A stretch of 37,199 bases of DNA, taken from assembly GCA_037190665.1 (NCBI GenBank), contig JBBCJT010000205.1:1-37199 (forward strand). The letters are read 5' to 3'. This stretch comes from JBBCJT01 sp037190665. GTDB lineage: Bacteria > Pseudomonadota > Alphaproteobacteria > Acetobacterales > Acetobacteraceae. The notes under the pieces are model-generated. The model ran no database searches. It was not told the origin of the DNA and was given only the letters and a program-made list of their open reading frames with translations. Positions 24,940 to 32,959 of this stretch are shown here, one piece after another; position 1 is the stretch's first letter; each line of letters starts with the position of its first letter. The position numbers and the translations under genes are program-made.

Positions 24940-25818
24940 ATGCGATTCACCGAGATCGGCCAGCAGCTTCGCGCCTACCGGCTTGAATCGGGCCTTCGCG
25001 CCGAGGAGATCGCAGCCCGCCTCGGCGTCTCCCGTGCCGCGCTCTATCGCTACGAGAAGGGCGAGGTCATCAAGCTCGACACGATCAAGCGGCTGGCCGA
25101 GCTGCTGAAGATCTCGCCGCTGTCGCTGCTCGGCATCGGTGTCGAGTACTACAGCCGCATGGCCGCGCATCTGGAGCGGATGCGCCAGATCGAGGAAACG
25201 GCCGACCAGATCCTGCAGGACTACGGCCCGCTCTGCTATCTCGCCACGTCCGACGCCTACGACACCGCGCTTGCCGATGCCTATGCCGACGCGGCCGAGC
25301 AGGCGGGGGCGGATCGCAACACGATGAAGATCGCATCCGACCAGGCGTTGAACCTGCTTGCCGCGCGCAAGAAGCTGTACGCGCAGCGCCGGCCCGGCAT
25401 CATCGCGATCTTCCCGGTCGGCAGCGTGATCCGCTTCCTGCAGGCCGGCGTCGCCGGCTCGGTCACGGTCAGCGACCGCGTGCGACGGCGCTGCCGCCAG
25501 ATCGCGGCGAGCGAGATGGAGAATGTCGCGGCACTGATGACGGCCGAACCGATGGGCATCCAGTTCGGCCTGCACACGGGCGGCGAGCCCAATGGCGCGT
25601 TCGAGATCCTGCGCGGTCGCGACCGCGCGACGCTCTGCGTGAACCCGTTCCGGACCGACGTGCATCCGGCGGTGCAGTCCGGAGTGGCGATGATCACCGG
25701 GGCGGAGGAGGCGATCAGCGTGCACCAGCGCATCGCTGAGCAGCACTGGCGCGAGGCGCTGAAGGGTCCGGCCGCCGCGACGAAGGTACGCGAACTGATC
25801 TCCGACGCGGGGTTCTGA
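24940..25818 (+). CDS. XRE-family transcriptional regulator with an unassigned C-terminal domain
   Basis: This is a 292-residue DNA-binding protein. Residues 5-60 form a Cro/CI-type helix-turn-helix: IGQQLRAYRLESGLRAEEIA, then RLGVSRAALYRYEKG and the third-helix region IKLDTIKRLAELL. The remaining 230 residues have no motif I can name; they are mixed alpha/beta with a repeated AAEQAG/ASDQAL helical stretch and GSVIRFLQAGVAGSVTV, and look like a ligand-sensing domain. The ATG at 24940 is preceded by GGAAAGAG; a TTG at 24928 would add four residues. It follows glxR after 171 bases containing an imperfect hairpin, CTCCTGC/GCGGGAG. Whether it controls hyi-glxR or the catabolic block beyond is unknown. 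Confidence 0.8.
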   Translation: MRFTEIGQQLRAYRLESGLRAEEIAARLGVSRAALYRYEKGEVIKLDTIKRLAELLKISPLSLLGIGVEYYSRMAAHLERMRQIEETADQILQDYGPLCYLATSDAYDTALADAYADAAEQAGADRNTMKIASDQALNLLAARKKLYAQRRPGIIAIFPVGSVIRFLQAGVAGSVTVSDRVRRRCRQIAASEMENVAALMTAEPMGIQFGLHTGGEPNGAFEILRGRDRATLCVNPFRTDVHPAVQSGVAMITGAEEAISVHQRIAEQHWREALKGPAAATKVRELISDAGF

Positions 25819-25881
25819 TCGCGGCGGGAGGGCTGGGCGGGATCGAATGTCCCGCAGGTGATAGCGACCTTTACCCTGGCT

Positions 25882-25897
25882 CTCTCCCGCAAGCGGG
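25882..25897. repeat. degenerate fragment of the composite palindromic repeat
   Basis: CTCTCCCGCAAGCGGG matches the palindromic arm of the complete repeats, and ACCCTGGC before it looks like the arm's flanking box with an internal deletion. It lies 99 bases before the intact copy at 25996-26141 and is best seen as a decayed relic. Confidence 0.5.
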
Positions 25898-25918
25898 TGC
25901 TTCACCGAACGCCGGGTG

Positions 25919-25943
25919 GAAGCGTGAGACGATCGGACGCTTC
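25919..25943. repeat. inverted repeat downstream of the XRE gene
   Basis: GAAGCGT (25919-25925) and ACGCTTC (25937-25943) form a perfect 7-bp stem with an 11-base loop, about 100 bases after the regulator's stop. It may be a terminator without a T-tract. The remainder of 25819-25995 shows nothing else. Confidence 0.4.
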
Positions 25944-25995
25944 ATCCGGGTGAAGGGCGTTGCCTTCGATTGAAAGGGCCACACGGCCGGAAGAG

Positions 25996-26141
25996 AGAAG
26001 GCAAGGAGTGCTGCGCGACGTCCCCTCTCCCGCTTGCGGGAGAGGGACAGGGTGAGGGGGACTGGCCGCAGGCTAAACCTCATCGCGGCGTTGGCGGACG
26101 CACCCTCACCCCGGCCCTCTCCCGCAGGCGGGAGTGGGGGA
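25996..26141 (+). repeat. composite palindromic (REP/BIME-like) element, copy A
   Basis: From left to right: AGAAGGCAAG (25996-26005); a perfect 11-bp palindrome CCCTCTCCCGC/GCGGGAGAGGG (26023-26033, 26036-26046); the box GGTGAGGG (26051-26058); a 42-base core (26059-26100); the inverted box CACCCTCACC (26101-26110); and a second, imperfect palindrome (26115-26140). The same order, with the same 42-base core length, recurs in reverse at 35304-35467. It lies between the convergent XRE and GGT-fold genes, where it could act as a transcription or mRNA 3'-end barrier. Such elements are typically dispersed genome-wide. Confidence 0.85.
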
Positions 26142-26233
26142 TTTGCTCCCCCTCATTCACTTGATCAGATCCTCAGAAGCCTTTCATCGGCGAGCGGCCG
26201 ATGAATGCGGCGGTTGCACGTGAAACCATGCCT

Positions 26234-27802
26234 CTACTGCGCCAGCGCCGCACTCCAGGGCGACATCACATCGGTGATGCCGGTGCGCGTGCCGCCTTCC
26301 TGCATGATCAGGTTGGGGCAGGCGAAGTTCACCGGCATGGCCGCGTGCTCCACCTCCTCCACCGTCGTGTCGGCCGCGAGTGCCGCGTGGATCTCGGGCG
26401 ACAGGCGCCGGTCCGCCGTCACGCCCTCGGCCGCCGAGACGTCGATTCGCGGGTGATGCGCCGCCGCCTCCGGGTCCATGCCGAAATCAGCGATGAAGGC
26501 GAGCATCTGGTACACGCTCGCGAGGATGCGCCGCCCGCCCGAAGCGCCGGCCGCGATCCACGGCTTGCCGTCCTTCAGCATGATGGTCGGGCACATGTTC
26601 GTCAGCGGCCGCTTGCCGGGCGCGATGGAGTTGGGCTGGTTCGGCCGCGGGTCGAACCACATCACGCCGTTGTTCAGCAGCACGCCCGAGCCCGGCAGCA
26701 CCACCCGGCTGCCCATCGAGGACAGCAGCGTGGTCGTCATCGCGATCATCGTGCCGTCCTTGTCGCAGACGGTCAGATGGGTGGTGCAGGATTCGGCGGC
26801 CTTCGGCTCCGCATCCCCCAGTCCCGCGAGCCGCTCGGCATAGGCCGTGCGCATCGCCTTCGACAGCGCGGCGAACCAGGCGGCATCGGGTGCGGCGCCG
26901 GGCTTCACGTCCTCCATCTGCGCGATCACGCGCGCAAGGGTCGGTGCGGCGGTCAGACCGCCGGCCGTCTGCAGCGTCTGCCCGCGCCAGTTGACGCGCG
27001 CCGCCGGGCGCACGCGCGGCGTGCAGCCGGCAAGGTCCTCGGCATCCAGCACGCCGCCCATCGCGGCCACGTCGGCGGCGATGCTGCGGGCCACGTCGCC
27101 GCGGTAGAAATCCTCCGGCCCCGCGGCCTGCAGCCGCTCCAGCGTCGTGGCGAGGTTGCCGAGGCGGAAGAAGCCGGGCGAACCCTGATAGGGCGCCACC
27201 GGCGGCAGGCCGTCGGGCAGGTAGATGCGCGCGCTCTCCGGATAGTGCCGCAGCACCGAGGCCGAGGTCGCCACCTTCAGCGTGGTCAGCCAGTCCTGCG
27301 CCAGGCCGCGCCGCGCGAGCGCGACGGCGGGCGCGAGCACGTCGCGGATCGGCAGCCGGCCCCAGCGGCGGTGCAGCTCGATATAGCCCGCCACCGCCGA
27401 GGGGATGGCGAAGGAGAGCGGGCCGTGGACGTTGGCGTCGCCCTCCACCTCCGGCCAGGCGAACAGGTCCTGCTTCATCCGGCCCGTGAGGCGGAACGCG
27501 GAGGCATCGAGCCGGCGCGGCGCGACCGGGCCGAAATCCACCACCTGGGCTTCGGCCTCTCCCGCCTTGTGGATCAGCGCGAAGCCGATGCCGCCGAGGC
27601 CGGAGTTCCACGGCTCGACGGTCGCCAGCGCGAAGCCCATCGCCGCGGCCGCATCGGCCGCCGTGCCGCCGGCATCGAGGATGGCGACGCCGACCTCCGC
27701 CGCCTCATGAGCCTGCGATGCGGCGATGCCGCCCGCCCCCCGCGCCGCCGGCTTGCTGACGCGCCAGTACTGGGTGACGTGCGGTGGCACGACGTAGTTC
27801 AT
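26234..27802 (-). CDS. gamma-glutamyltransferase-fold Ntn-hydrolase, substrate probably not a gamma-glutamyl compound
   Basis: This 522-residue protein has the GGT fold. The probable autocatalytic cleavage site and nucleophile is T340 in ESCTTHLTVCDKDG. The family pattern AILDAGGTAADAAAA and GASGGRRI are present. By my alignment to E. coli GGT, several glutamate-binding positions differ: Asn411 is L360, Gln430 is G379, Asp433 is W382, and the Ser-Ser pair is T401-N402. No signal peptide is visible, unlike periplasmic GGTs. This favours an acylase- or amidohydrolase-like activity; HpxW oxamate amidohydrolase is a known GGT-fold precedent. A GntR gene lies 68 bases upstream on the same strand, with a hydantoinase and ABC importer beyond. 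Confidence 0.8.
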   Translation of the reverse strand: MNYVVPPHVTQYWRVSKPAARGAGGIAASQAHEAAEVGVAILDAGGTAADAAAAMGFALATVEPWNSGLGGIGFALIHKAGEAEAQVVDFGPVAPRRLDASAFRLTGRMKQDLFAWPEVEGDANVHGPLSFAIPSAVAGYIELHRRWGRLPIRDVLAPAVALARRGLAQDWLTTLKVATSASVLRHYPESARIYLPDGLPPVAPYQGSPGFFRLGNLATTLERLQAAGPEDFYRGDVARSIAADVAAMGGVLDAEDLAGCTPRVRPAARVNWRGQTLQTAGGLTAAPTLARVIAQMEDVKPGAAPDAAWFAALSKAMRTAYAERLAGLGDAEPKAAESCTTHLTVCDKDGTMIAMTTTLLSSMGSRVVLPGSGVLLNNGVMWFDPRPNQPNSIAPGKRPLTNMCPTIMLKDGKPWIAAGASGGRRILASVYQMLAFIADFGMDPEAAAHHPRIDVSAAEGVTADRRLSPEIHAALAADTTVEEVEHAAMPVNFACPNLIMQEGGTRTGITDVMSPWSAALAQ

Positions 27803-27870
27803 CTTGTCCGATCCCCGGGTGACTGCCGGCGCATGCTTCACCCGCATCGCGCCGGCGGCAAGCCCGGGGG

Positions 27871-28572
27871 TCAGCCGCCGCGCTTGGGTTTCCGCATCAC
27901 GGCGAGCGCTGCCTCCGCATCGAACGCGTCGAGCCACCCCAGATGCACCGCCAGCGCCGCATCGAGCGCGGTGGGGTCCTCGTGCTCCAGCGAATCGAGC
28001 AGCGATTCGTGGCGCCGGGCGACCTCCTGCGGTCCCATCGTGGTGCGGGTGAGCGCGCACAGGATCAGCACCTGCCGCGACAGCGACTGCCACAGCCCGA
28101 TCAGCACCGTGTTGCCGGACATGCGGAACAGCTCGGTATGGAAGGCGACGTCCAGCTCGTTGACGCGGCTGATGTCGTCCTCCGTGGCGGCCTGCTTCAG
28201 CTCGTCCACGAGTCGGCGCAGTTCCCGCCAGTCCTCCGCCGCCGTCGCCTGCGCGCGGGCCTCCCGCGCCGCCATCGCCTCCAGCACCTTGCGCACGGCC
28301 GTCAGTTGGCGAACGCGGCCGTTGGACAGGTCCGCCAGCCGCATCCCCTTGTAGGGCGTGGCGATGACGACTCCATGGCTTTCCAGCAGGCGCAGCGCCT
28401 CGCGCACCGGAACGCGGCTGATCGTCAGTTCACGCGCGATCTCGGCTTCCACCAGCCGGTCGCCCGGAAGGAACACGCCGCGCGCCGCAGCGTTGACGAT
28501 CGCTTCCGCTGCCTGCTCCACCATCGTGCGGGGCTGCACGGGCGAGAGTTTGCGCTCCAGTGCGATCGGCAT
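27871..28572 (-). CDS. GntR family transcriptional regulator, FCD (FadR-like) subgroup
   Basis: This is a 233-residue repressor-type protein. The winged helix-turn-helix (about 15-80) reads FLPGDRLVEAEIARELTIS then RVPVREALRLLESHGVV. The all-helical FCD effector domain (about 90-215) has the metal/ligand signature ELDVAFHTELFRMSGN and a later AVHLGW. FCD regulators usually bind small organic acids and control adjacent catabolic genes. The gene is divergent from the hydantoinase-ABC operon (262 bases apart) and is followed by the GGT-fold gene on its own strand. It probably controls both sides. ATG 28572 is chosen over an upstream in-frame start at 28632, which would add 20 basic residues. Confidence 0.9.
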   Translation of the reverse strand: MPIALERKLSPVQPRTMVEQAAEAIVNAAARGVFLPGDRLVEAEIARELTISRVPVREALRLLESHGVVIATPYKGMRLADLSNGRVRQLTAVRKVLEAMAAREARAQATAAEDWRELRRLVDELKQAATEDDISRVNELDVAFHTELFRMSGNTVLIGLWQSLSRQVLILCALTRTTMGPQEVARRHESLLDSLEHEDPTALDAALAVHLGWLDAFDAEAALAVMRKPKRGG

Positions 28573-28834
28573 AGTTCGCCGCTGGACGACGCCTACGGCA
28601 CGCCGCAGGCGATGTTCTCCTTTACGAGTCAAACTCTTGCTTCCTTTGCAAGTTATAGCGTCATTGGGTCCCTCTCGGACTGTATGAAGAATTTGCCTGA
28701 GGTGAAATGTTTTGTTCGGCAGACATTCCGCCAGATGGATTTTGATGGCTGGATGCGCACGGGATCCGCTGCCGCCCTCAGGCGCGCATTCCGGTCAGTG
28801 AAAGAGACGACGCCCAACCGAGGTACAACCTGTA
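28573..28834. promoter_or_regulatory. divergent promoter region of the GntR and hydantoinase operons
   Basis: This 262-base gap is clearly more AT-rich than the coding DNA around it. On the minus strand TATAAC (28657-28652) is a good -10 box for the GntR gene, with no clear -35. CTTGC-ttccttt-GCAAG (28635-28651) is an inverted repeat beside it and a candidate operator. No convincing promoter pair could be picked for the plus-strand operon. No gene is seen in the gap. Confidence 0.45.
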
Positions 28835-30277
28835 ATGGAATACGATCTAGTCGTACGCGGCGGCCGGGTGATAACCGGCGCCGAGATCATGGATTGCGAC
28901 GTGGGCATCCGGGGCGGCCGTATCGCGGCGCTTGGCGAGAACCTGCCCGCCGAACGCACGCTCGATGCCGGCGGCCTGCTCGTGCTGCCGGGCGGTGTCG
29001 ATACGCATTGCCATATCGAGCAGACCGACGGCGGCATCACCAACGAGGAGACGTTCGTCACGGCCAGCGCGAGCGCCTTCGCCGGCGGCACGACCTCCGT
29101 GGTCTGCTTCTCGGGCCAGGAGCGCGGCAAGTCGATTCGCGAGACGCTGGAGCCGTACCGACAGGCCGCCGCCAGGGCGATGCTGGACTATTCGTTCCAT
29201 CAGGTGATCACCGACCCGACCGATGAGGTGGTCCGGGAGGAGCTGCCGGCGGTCGTCGCCTCCGGCATCCGCAGCTTCAAGGTGTTCCTCACCTACGACC
29301 GGGTCCACATCACGGACCGCGAGTACCTGCGCGTGCTCTCCGCGGCGCGGCGGCTCGGCGCGCTTGTGACGGTGCACTGCGAGAACTACGACGCGATCCG
29401 CTGGCGCACCGAGGCGCTGCTGGCCGATGGCCGGACGGCGGCGAAGTACCATGCGTGGTCACGCCCCTCGATCGTCGAGCGCGAGGCCACGCACCGCGCC
29501 ATCGCCCTCGCCGAGCTGGTGGACCAGCCGATTCAGATCTTCCACGTCTCCTGCGACGTGGTAGCGGCGGAGATCGCGCGCGCCCGGGCGCGCGGGCTGA
29601 AGGTCTGGGGCGAGACCTGCACGCAGTACTTCGTGCTCGGCGCGAAGGACATGGACCGGCCGGGCATGGAAGGGGGCAAGTTCATCTGCTCCCCTCCCCC
29701 TCGCGATGCGGCGGAAAGCGAGAAGCTGTGGGCGCGGGTGCGGCGCGATGACCTGGACGTGGTCTCCTCCGACCACAGCGGGCACTCGGTCTCCGGCACG
29801 CGCGGCAAGTCCAGGCATGGGGCGGATGCCAATTTCCGCGACATCGCGAACGGCGTCCCCGGCCTCGCCGCCCGGCTGCCGCTGGTGTTCAGCGAGGGCG
29901 TGGCGAAGGGGCGGATCGACATCAACCGCTTCGTCCGCCTCGTCGCCTCCAACCCCGCGCGGCTGATGGGCCTGTATCCGCGAAAGGGCACGATCGCGGT
30001 CGGCTCGGACGCCGATCTGGTGCTATGGGACCCGAACAGGAAGGTCACCCTGACCCAGGCACTGATGCAGCACGCGATCGACTACACGCCTTACGAGGGG
30101 ATGGAGGTCACGGGCTGGCCGGTCGTCACCCTGTCGCGCGGCGAGGTGGTGATGCGCGATGGCAAGGTGCAGGCCGAACCCGGCCGCGGCCGGTTCCTGC
30201 CCCGGGCTCCCTACGACCTGATCCGCCCCACCGGCGTGCTGCCGGACGGTTTCGACGCCGCCGCGGTGCTTGCGTGA
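28835..30277 (+). CDS. hydantoinase / dihydropyrimidinase family amidohydrolase
   Basis: This cytosolic cyclic-amide hydrolase has 480 residues and a full binuclear metal site: H58 and H60 (VDTHCHIEQ), the carboxylated lysine K149 (SFKVFLTYD), H181 (VTVHCEN), H237 (IFHVSC) and D313 (SSDHSGHS). The CHIEQ and SSDHSGHS forms differ from textbook dihydropyrimidinase (HTHLE, SDHCPF). The ring substrate may therefore be a hydantoin, dihydropyrimidine, allantoin-like or other cyclic ureide. It heads an operon: its stop overlaps the livG GTG (GTGA). An ABC importer of the branched-chain amino-acid type presumably brings in its substrate. Confidence 0.87.
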   Translation: MEYDLVVRGGRVITGAEIMDCDVGIRGGRIAALGENLPAERTLDAGGLLVLPGGVDTHCHIEQTDGGITNEETFVTASASAFAGGTTSVVCFSGQERGKSIRETLEPYRQAAARAMLDYSFHQVITDPTDEVVREELPAVVASGIRSFKVFLTYDRVHITDREYLRVLSAARRLGALVTVHCENYDAIRWRTEALLADGRTAAKYHAWSRPSIVEREATHRAIALAELVDQPIQIFHVSCDVVAAEIARARARGLKVWGETCTQYFVLGAKDMDRPGMEGGKFICSPPPRDAAESEKLWARVRRDDLDVVSSDHSGHSVSGTRGKSRHGADANFRDIANGVPGLAARLPLVFSEGVAKGRIDINRFVRLVASNPARLMGLYPRKGTIAVGSDADLVLWDPNRKVTLTQALMQHAIDYTPYEGMEVTGWPVVTLSRGEVVMRDGKVQAEPGRGRFLPRAPYDLIRPTGVLPDGFDAAAVLA

Positions 30278-31038
30278 CCGCCCTGCTGTCCATCCGCGGG
30301 TTGCACCGCAGCTACTACGGCGTCGTCGCGCTGGCCGGACTCGACCTGGACGTGCAGGCGGGCACCATCACCGCCCTGATCGGCCCCAACGGCGCCGGCA
30401 AGACAACCGCCTTCCAGTGCATCAGCGGCGTCGTCCCGCCCGATGGCGGCAGCGTGACCTTCGACGGCACCGACATCACCGGCTGGCGGCCGGACCGGAT
30501 CACGGAGCGCGGGCTGATCCGCACCTTCCAGATCGCCCGTGGCATCCCGCGGCTGTCGGTGATGCAGAACCTGATGCTCTACGCGCCCCGCCAGCCGGGC
30601 GAGCGGGTGCTGCCGGCGATCTTCGGCACGGGCGCGGCGCGGGAGGAGGAGCTGCGCCAGAAGGCCATCGGCGTGGCGCGCCGCCTCAACCTGCTGCGCG
30701 TGGCGGACAACGCCGCCGCCGACCTGTCGGGCGGGCAGAAGAAGCTGCTGGAGATCGGCCGCGCGCTGATGGCCGAACCGCGCATGATCATGCTCGACGA
30801 GCCGATCGCCGGCGTGAACCCGACGCTGTCGGAGGAGATCGCCGAGGCGATCCGCGGGCTGCGCAACGACGGGCTGACCTTCCTGATCATCGAGCACCAC
30901 ATGGACGTGGTCGCCCGGCTGTGCGACCCCGTGGTGGTGATGGCCGAAGGCCGCAAGCTGACCGAGGGCAGCTTCCGCGCGGTGGCCGACGACGCGGCGG
31001 TACAGGAAGCATATATGGGACGCCGCCGATGGGGCTGA
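30274..31038 (+). CDS. livG: branched-chain amino-acid-type ABC transporter ATP-binding protein, LivG-like
   Basis: This is one of two ATPases of a HAAT-family importer, 254 residues. Walker A is GPNGAGKTT (37-45), the signature LSGGQ is at 151-155, and Walker B MIMLDE is at 171-176, followed by PIAGVNPTLSEE, the LivG-type continuation. Its GTG start overlaps the hydantoinase stop by four bases and its end overlaps livF by ten. This tight coupling to the amidohydrolase suggests import of that enzyme's substrate rather than of leucine. Confidence 0.92.
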   Translation: MTALLSIRGLHRSYYGVVALAGLDLDVQAGTITALIGPNGAGKTTAFQCISGVVPPDGGSVTFDGTDITGWRPDRITERGLIRTFQIARGIPRLSVMQNLMLYAPRQPGERVLPAIFGTGAAREEELRQKAIGVARRLNLLRVADNAAADLSGGQKKLLEIGRALMAEPRMIMLDEPIAGVNPTLSEEIAEAIRGLRNDGLTFLIIEHHMDVVARLCDPVVVMAEGRKLTEGSFRAVADDAAVQEAYMGRRRWG

Positions 31039-31733
31039 TCGCGCAGCAGGTCGTCTGCGGCTACGGCGCGGCGGACGAGATCCTGAAGGGCACCGACCTC
31101 GCCGTGCCCGATGGCGGCATGGTCGCGATCGTCGGCCCGAACGGCGCGGGCAAGTCCACGCTGCTCAAGGCCATCGCCGGGCTGCTGCGGCTGAAGGCGG
31201 GCTCCATCGCGCTCGACGGCGCGAAGCTCGACGGGCTGCCGCCCAAGGACATCGCGCTCCGGGGCGTGGCCTTCGTGCCGCAGGAGGCGAACGTGTTCCC
31301 GACCATGACGGTGCGGGAGAACCTGGAGATGGGCGGCTATGTCGAGCCGCGCGCCGCCGCCGACCGCATCGCGGCCCTGTTCGAGCGCTTCCCCATGCTG
31401 GGCGAGAAGCGCCGCCAGCCCGCCCGGTCGCTGTCGGGCGGGCAGCGGCAGATCCTCGCGATGGCCATGGCGCTGATGGTCCACCCCCGGCTGCTGCTGC
31501 TGGACGAGCCGTCCGCCGGCCTGTCGCCCAAGGCCGCCGAGAGCCTGTTCGACACCATCACCGACATCCACCGCGAGGGCACGGCGATCGCGATGGTCGA
31601 GCAGAACGCGCTGGAGGCGCTGACGATCGCCGAGACCGGGGTGGTGCTGGTGGACGGGCGCACCGCCCGCGTCGGCCCGGCCAGGGAGCTGGCGGCGGAC
31701 CCGGAGGTGCGCCGCCTCTTCCTTGGCGGCTGA
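31029..31733 (+). CDS. livF: branched-chain amino-acid-type ABC transporter ATP-binding protein, LivF-like
   Basis: This is the second ATPase of the importer, 234 residues. Walker A is GPNGAGKST (36-44), LSGGQ is at 135-139, and Walker B LLLLDE is at 155-160, then PSAGLSPKAA and VEQNALEAL, both typical of LivF. The ATG lies inside the last codons of livG, a ten-base overlap in another frame. The 45 bases to livK contain the binding-site run GGGGGA. Confidence 0.92.
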   Translation: MGLIAQQVVCGYGAADEILKGTDLAVPDGGMVAIVGPNGAGKSTLLKAIAGLLRLKAGSIALDGAKLDGLPPKDIALRGVAFVPQEANVFPTMTVRENLEMGGYVEPRAAADRIAALFERFPMLGEKRRQPARSLSGGQRQILAMAMALMVHPRLLLLDEPSAGLSPKAAESLFDTITDIHREGTAIAMVEQNALEALTIAETGVVLVDGRTARVGPARELAADPEVRRLFLGG

Positions 31734-31778
31734 TCCGACCGCATGATTGCCGTAACGAACATCCTGGGGGACTGATCG

Positions 31779-32957
31779 ATGACGCTTACCCGCCGCGCGG
31801 CGCTGGCCGCGGGACTGGCCACACCCTTTGTCGCCCGCGCGCAGGGCGACCCCATCCGCCTCGGCACGCTGACGCCGCTGACCGGCGCCGGCGGCCCCTA
31901 CGGTCCGTCGATGGTCAAATCGATGCAGGCGGTCGCCGAGGCGGTGAACAGCGCCGGCGGCGTGCTCGGCCGGCGCATCCAGCTCGTCGGCGAGGACTCG
32001 CAGACCAACCCGGACGCGGCGGTGCGCGCGGCGCGCAAGCTGATCGACGTGGACAAGGTGCCGTCCATCTGCGGCACCTGGGCATCCGCCGTCACCACGG
32101 CGGTCGCGCCGCTGTGCTGGGAAAACCGGACGATGCTGTTCACGGTGTCCGGCGCGGATTCGATCACCCAGCTTCCGCATCAGGGCTACATCATCCGCAC
32201 CCAGCCGAACACGCGGCTGCAGAACACCCGCGTGGGCAAGTTCATGGTGGCGCAGGGCGTGAAGAAGCTGTTCGTGCTCGGCGCGCAGACGCCGTTCGCG
32301 GTGCCGGGCTATCAGGTCCTGCACGAGGTGCTGACGGCGAACGGGTCGTCGACCGTCGGCCACGTCATCTACGACAAGGACAAGGCCAACTTCCGCTCCG
32401 AGGTGGACCAGGCGCTGCGCACGCGGCCCGACATGATCTTCCTGAACGGCTACACGCCGGACGTGACGATCATCATGCGCGAGCTGTTCCGCGCGGGCTT
32501 CGACGGCAAGCGCATGGCGCCCGAATACGCGATCAACGTGAAGCTGCTCGAAAGCTTGCCGGCCGACGTGACCGAGGGTGCACTGAACTACGCCCCCTCG
32601 CCCGATCTCAACAGCCCGGCCTACAAGGCGGTCTCCGCGATCCTGGGCACCGGCACGCCGGATACGTATTCGTGCCAGACCTATGACCAGATGTCGCTCG
32701 CCATCCTCGCGATCGCCAAGGCCGGCACCGTGTCGGGCACGGCGATCCACGGCGCGGTCCGCAAGGTCAGCCAGGGCAGCGGCGAGAAGGTGACGAGTGC
32801 GGTGGACGGGCTGAAGCTGCTCGCCGCCGGCAAGGAGATCAACTACGAGGGCGCGTCGGGGCCCTGCGACTTCCTCGACAGCGGCGATATCATCGACTGC
32901 AAGTTCCGCTTCGATATCGCGGAGAAGGCCAAGTTCCGGACGCTGGAACTGTCCTGA
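31779..32957 (+). CDS. livK: periplasmic substrate-binding protein of the HAAT/Liv family
   Basis: This protein captures the substrate for the importer and has 392 residues. The N-terminus MTLTRRAALAAGLATPFVARAQ is a short signal peptide with twin arginines, likely cleaved after ARA. The mature protein is a Peripla_BP_6 type I binding protein, opening IRLGTLTPLTGAGGPYGPSM and continuing with AEAVNSAGGVLGRRIQLVGED. Pocket-lining segments cannot be used to name the ligand, and the hydantoinase context points to a ureide or amide. It lacks the lipobox cysteine. Confidence 0.9.
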   Translation: MTLTRRAALAAGLATPFVARAQGDPIRLGTLTPLTGAGGPYGPSMVKSMQAVAEAVNSAGGVLGRRIQLVGEDSQTNPDAAVRAARKLIDVDKVPSICGTWASAVTTAVAPLCWENRTMLFTVSGADSITQLPHQGYIIRTQPNTRLQNTRVGKFMVAQGVKKLFVLGAQTPFAVPGYQVLHEVLTANGSSTVGHVIYDKDKANFRSEVDQALRTRPDMIFLNGYTPDVTIIMRELFRAGFDGKRMAPEYAINVKLLESLPADVTEGALNYAPSPDLNSPAYKAVSAILGTGTPDTYSCQTYDQMSLAILAIAKAGTVSGTAIHGAVRKVSQGSGEKVTSAVDGLKLLAAGKEINYEGASGPCDFLDSGDIIDCKFRFDIAEKAKFRTLELS

Positions 32958-32959
32958 AC

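Noticed and set aside
26022..26140. CRISPR-like appearance of the palindromic repeats
   Set aside because: There are only two arms per locus, in inverted rather than direct order, with no regular spacers and no cas genes. The structure fits REP/BIME-type elements.
28635..28657. TTGCTT followed by TATAGC as a plus-strand promoter for the hydantoinase operon
   Set aside because: The spacer is only 11 bases; the minus-strand TATAAC reading is more sensible.
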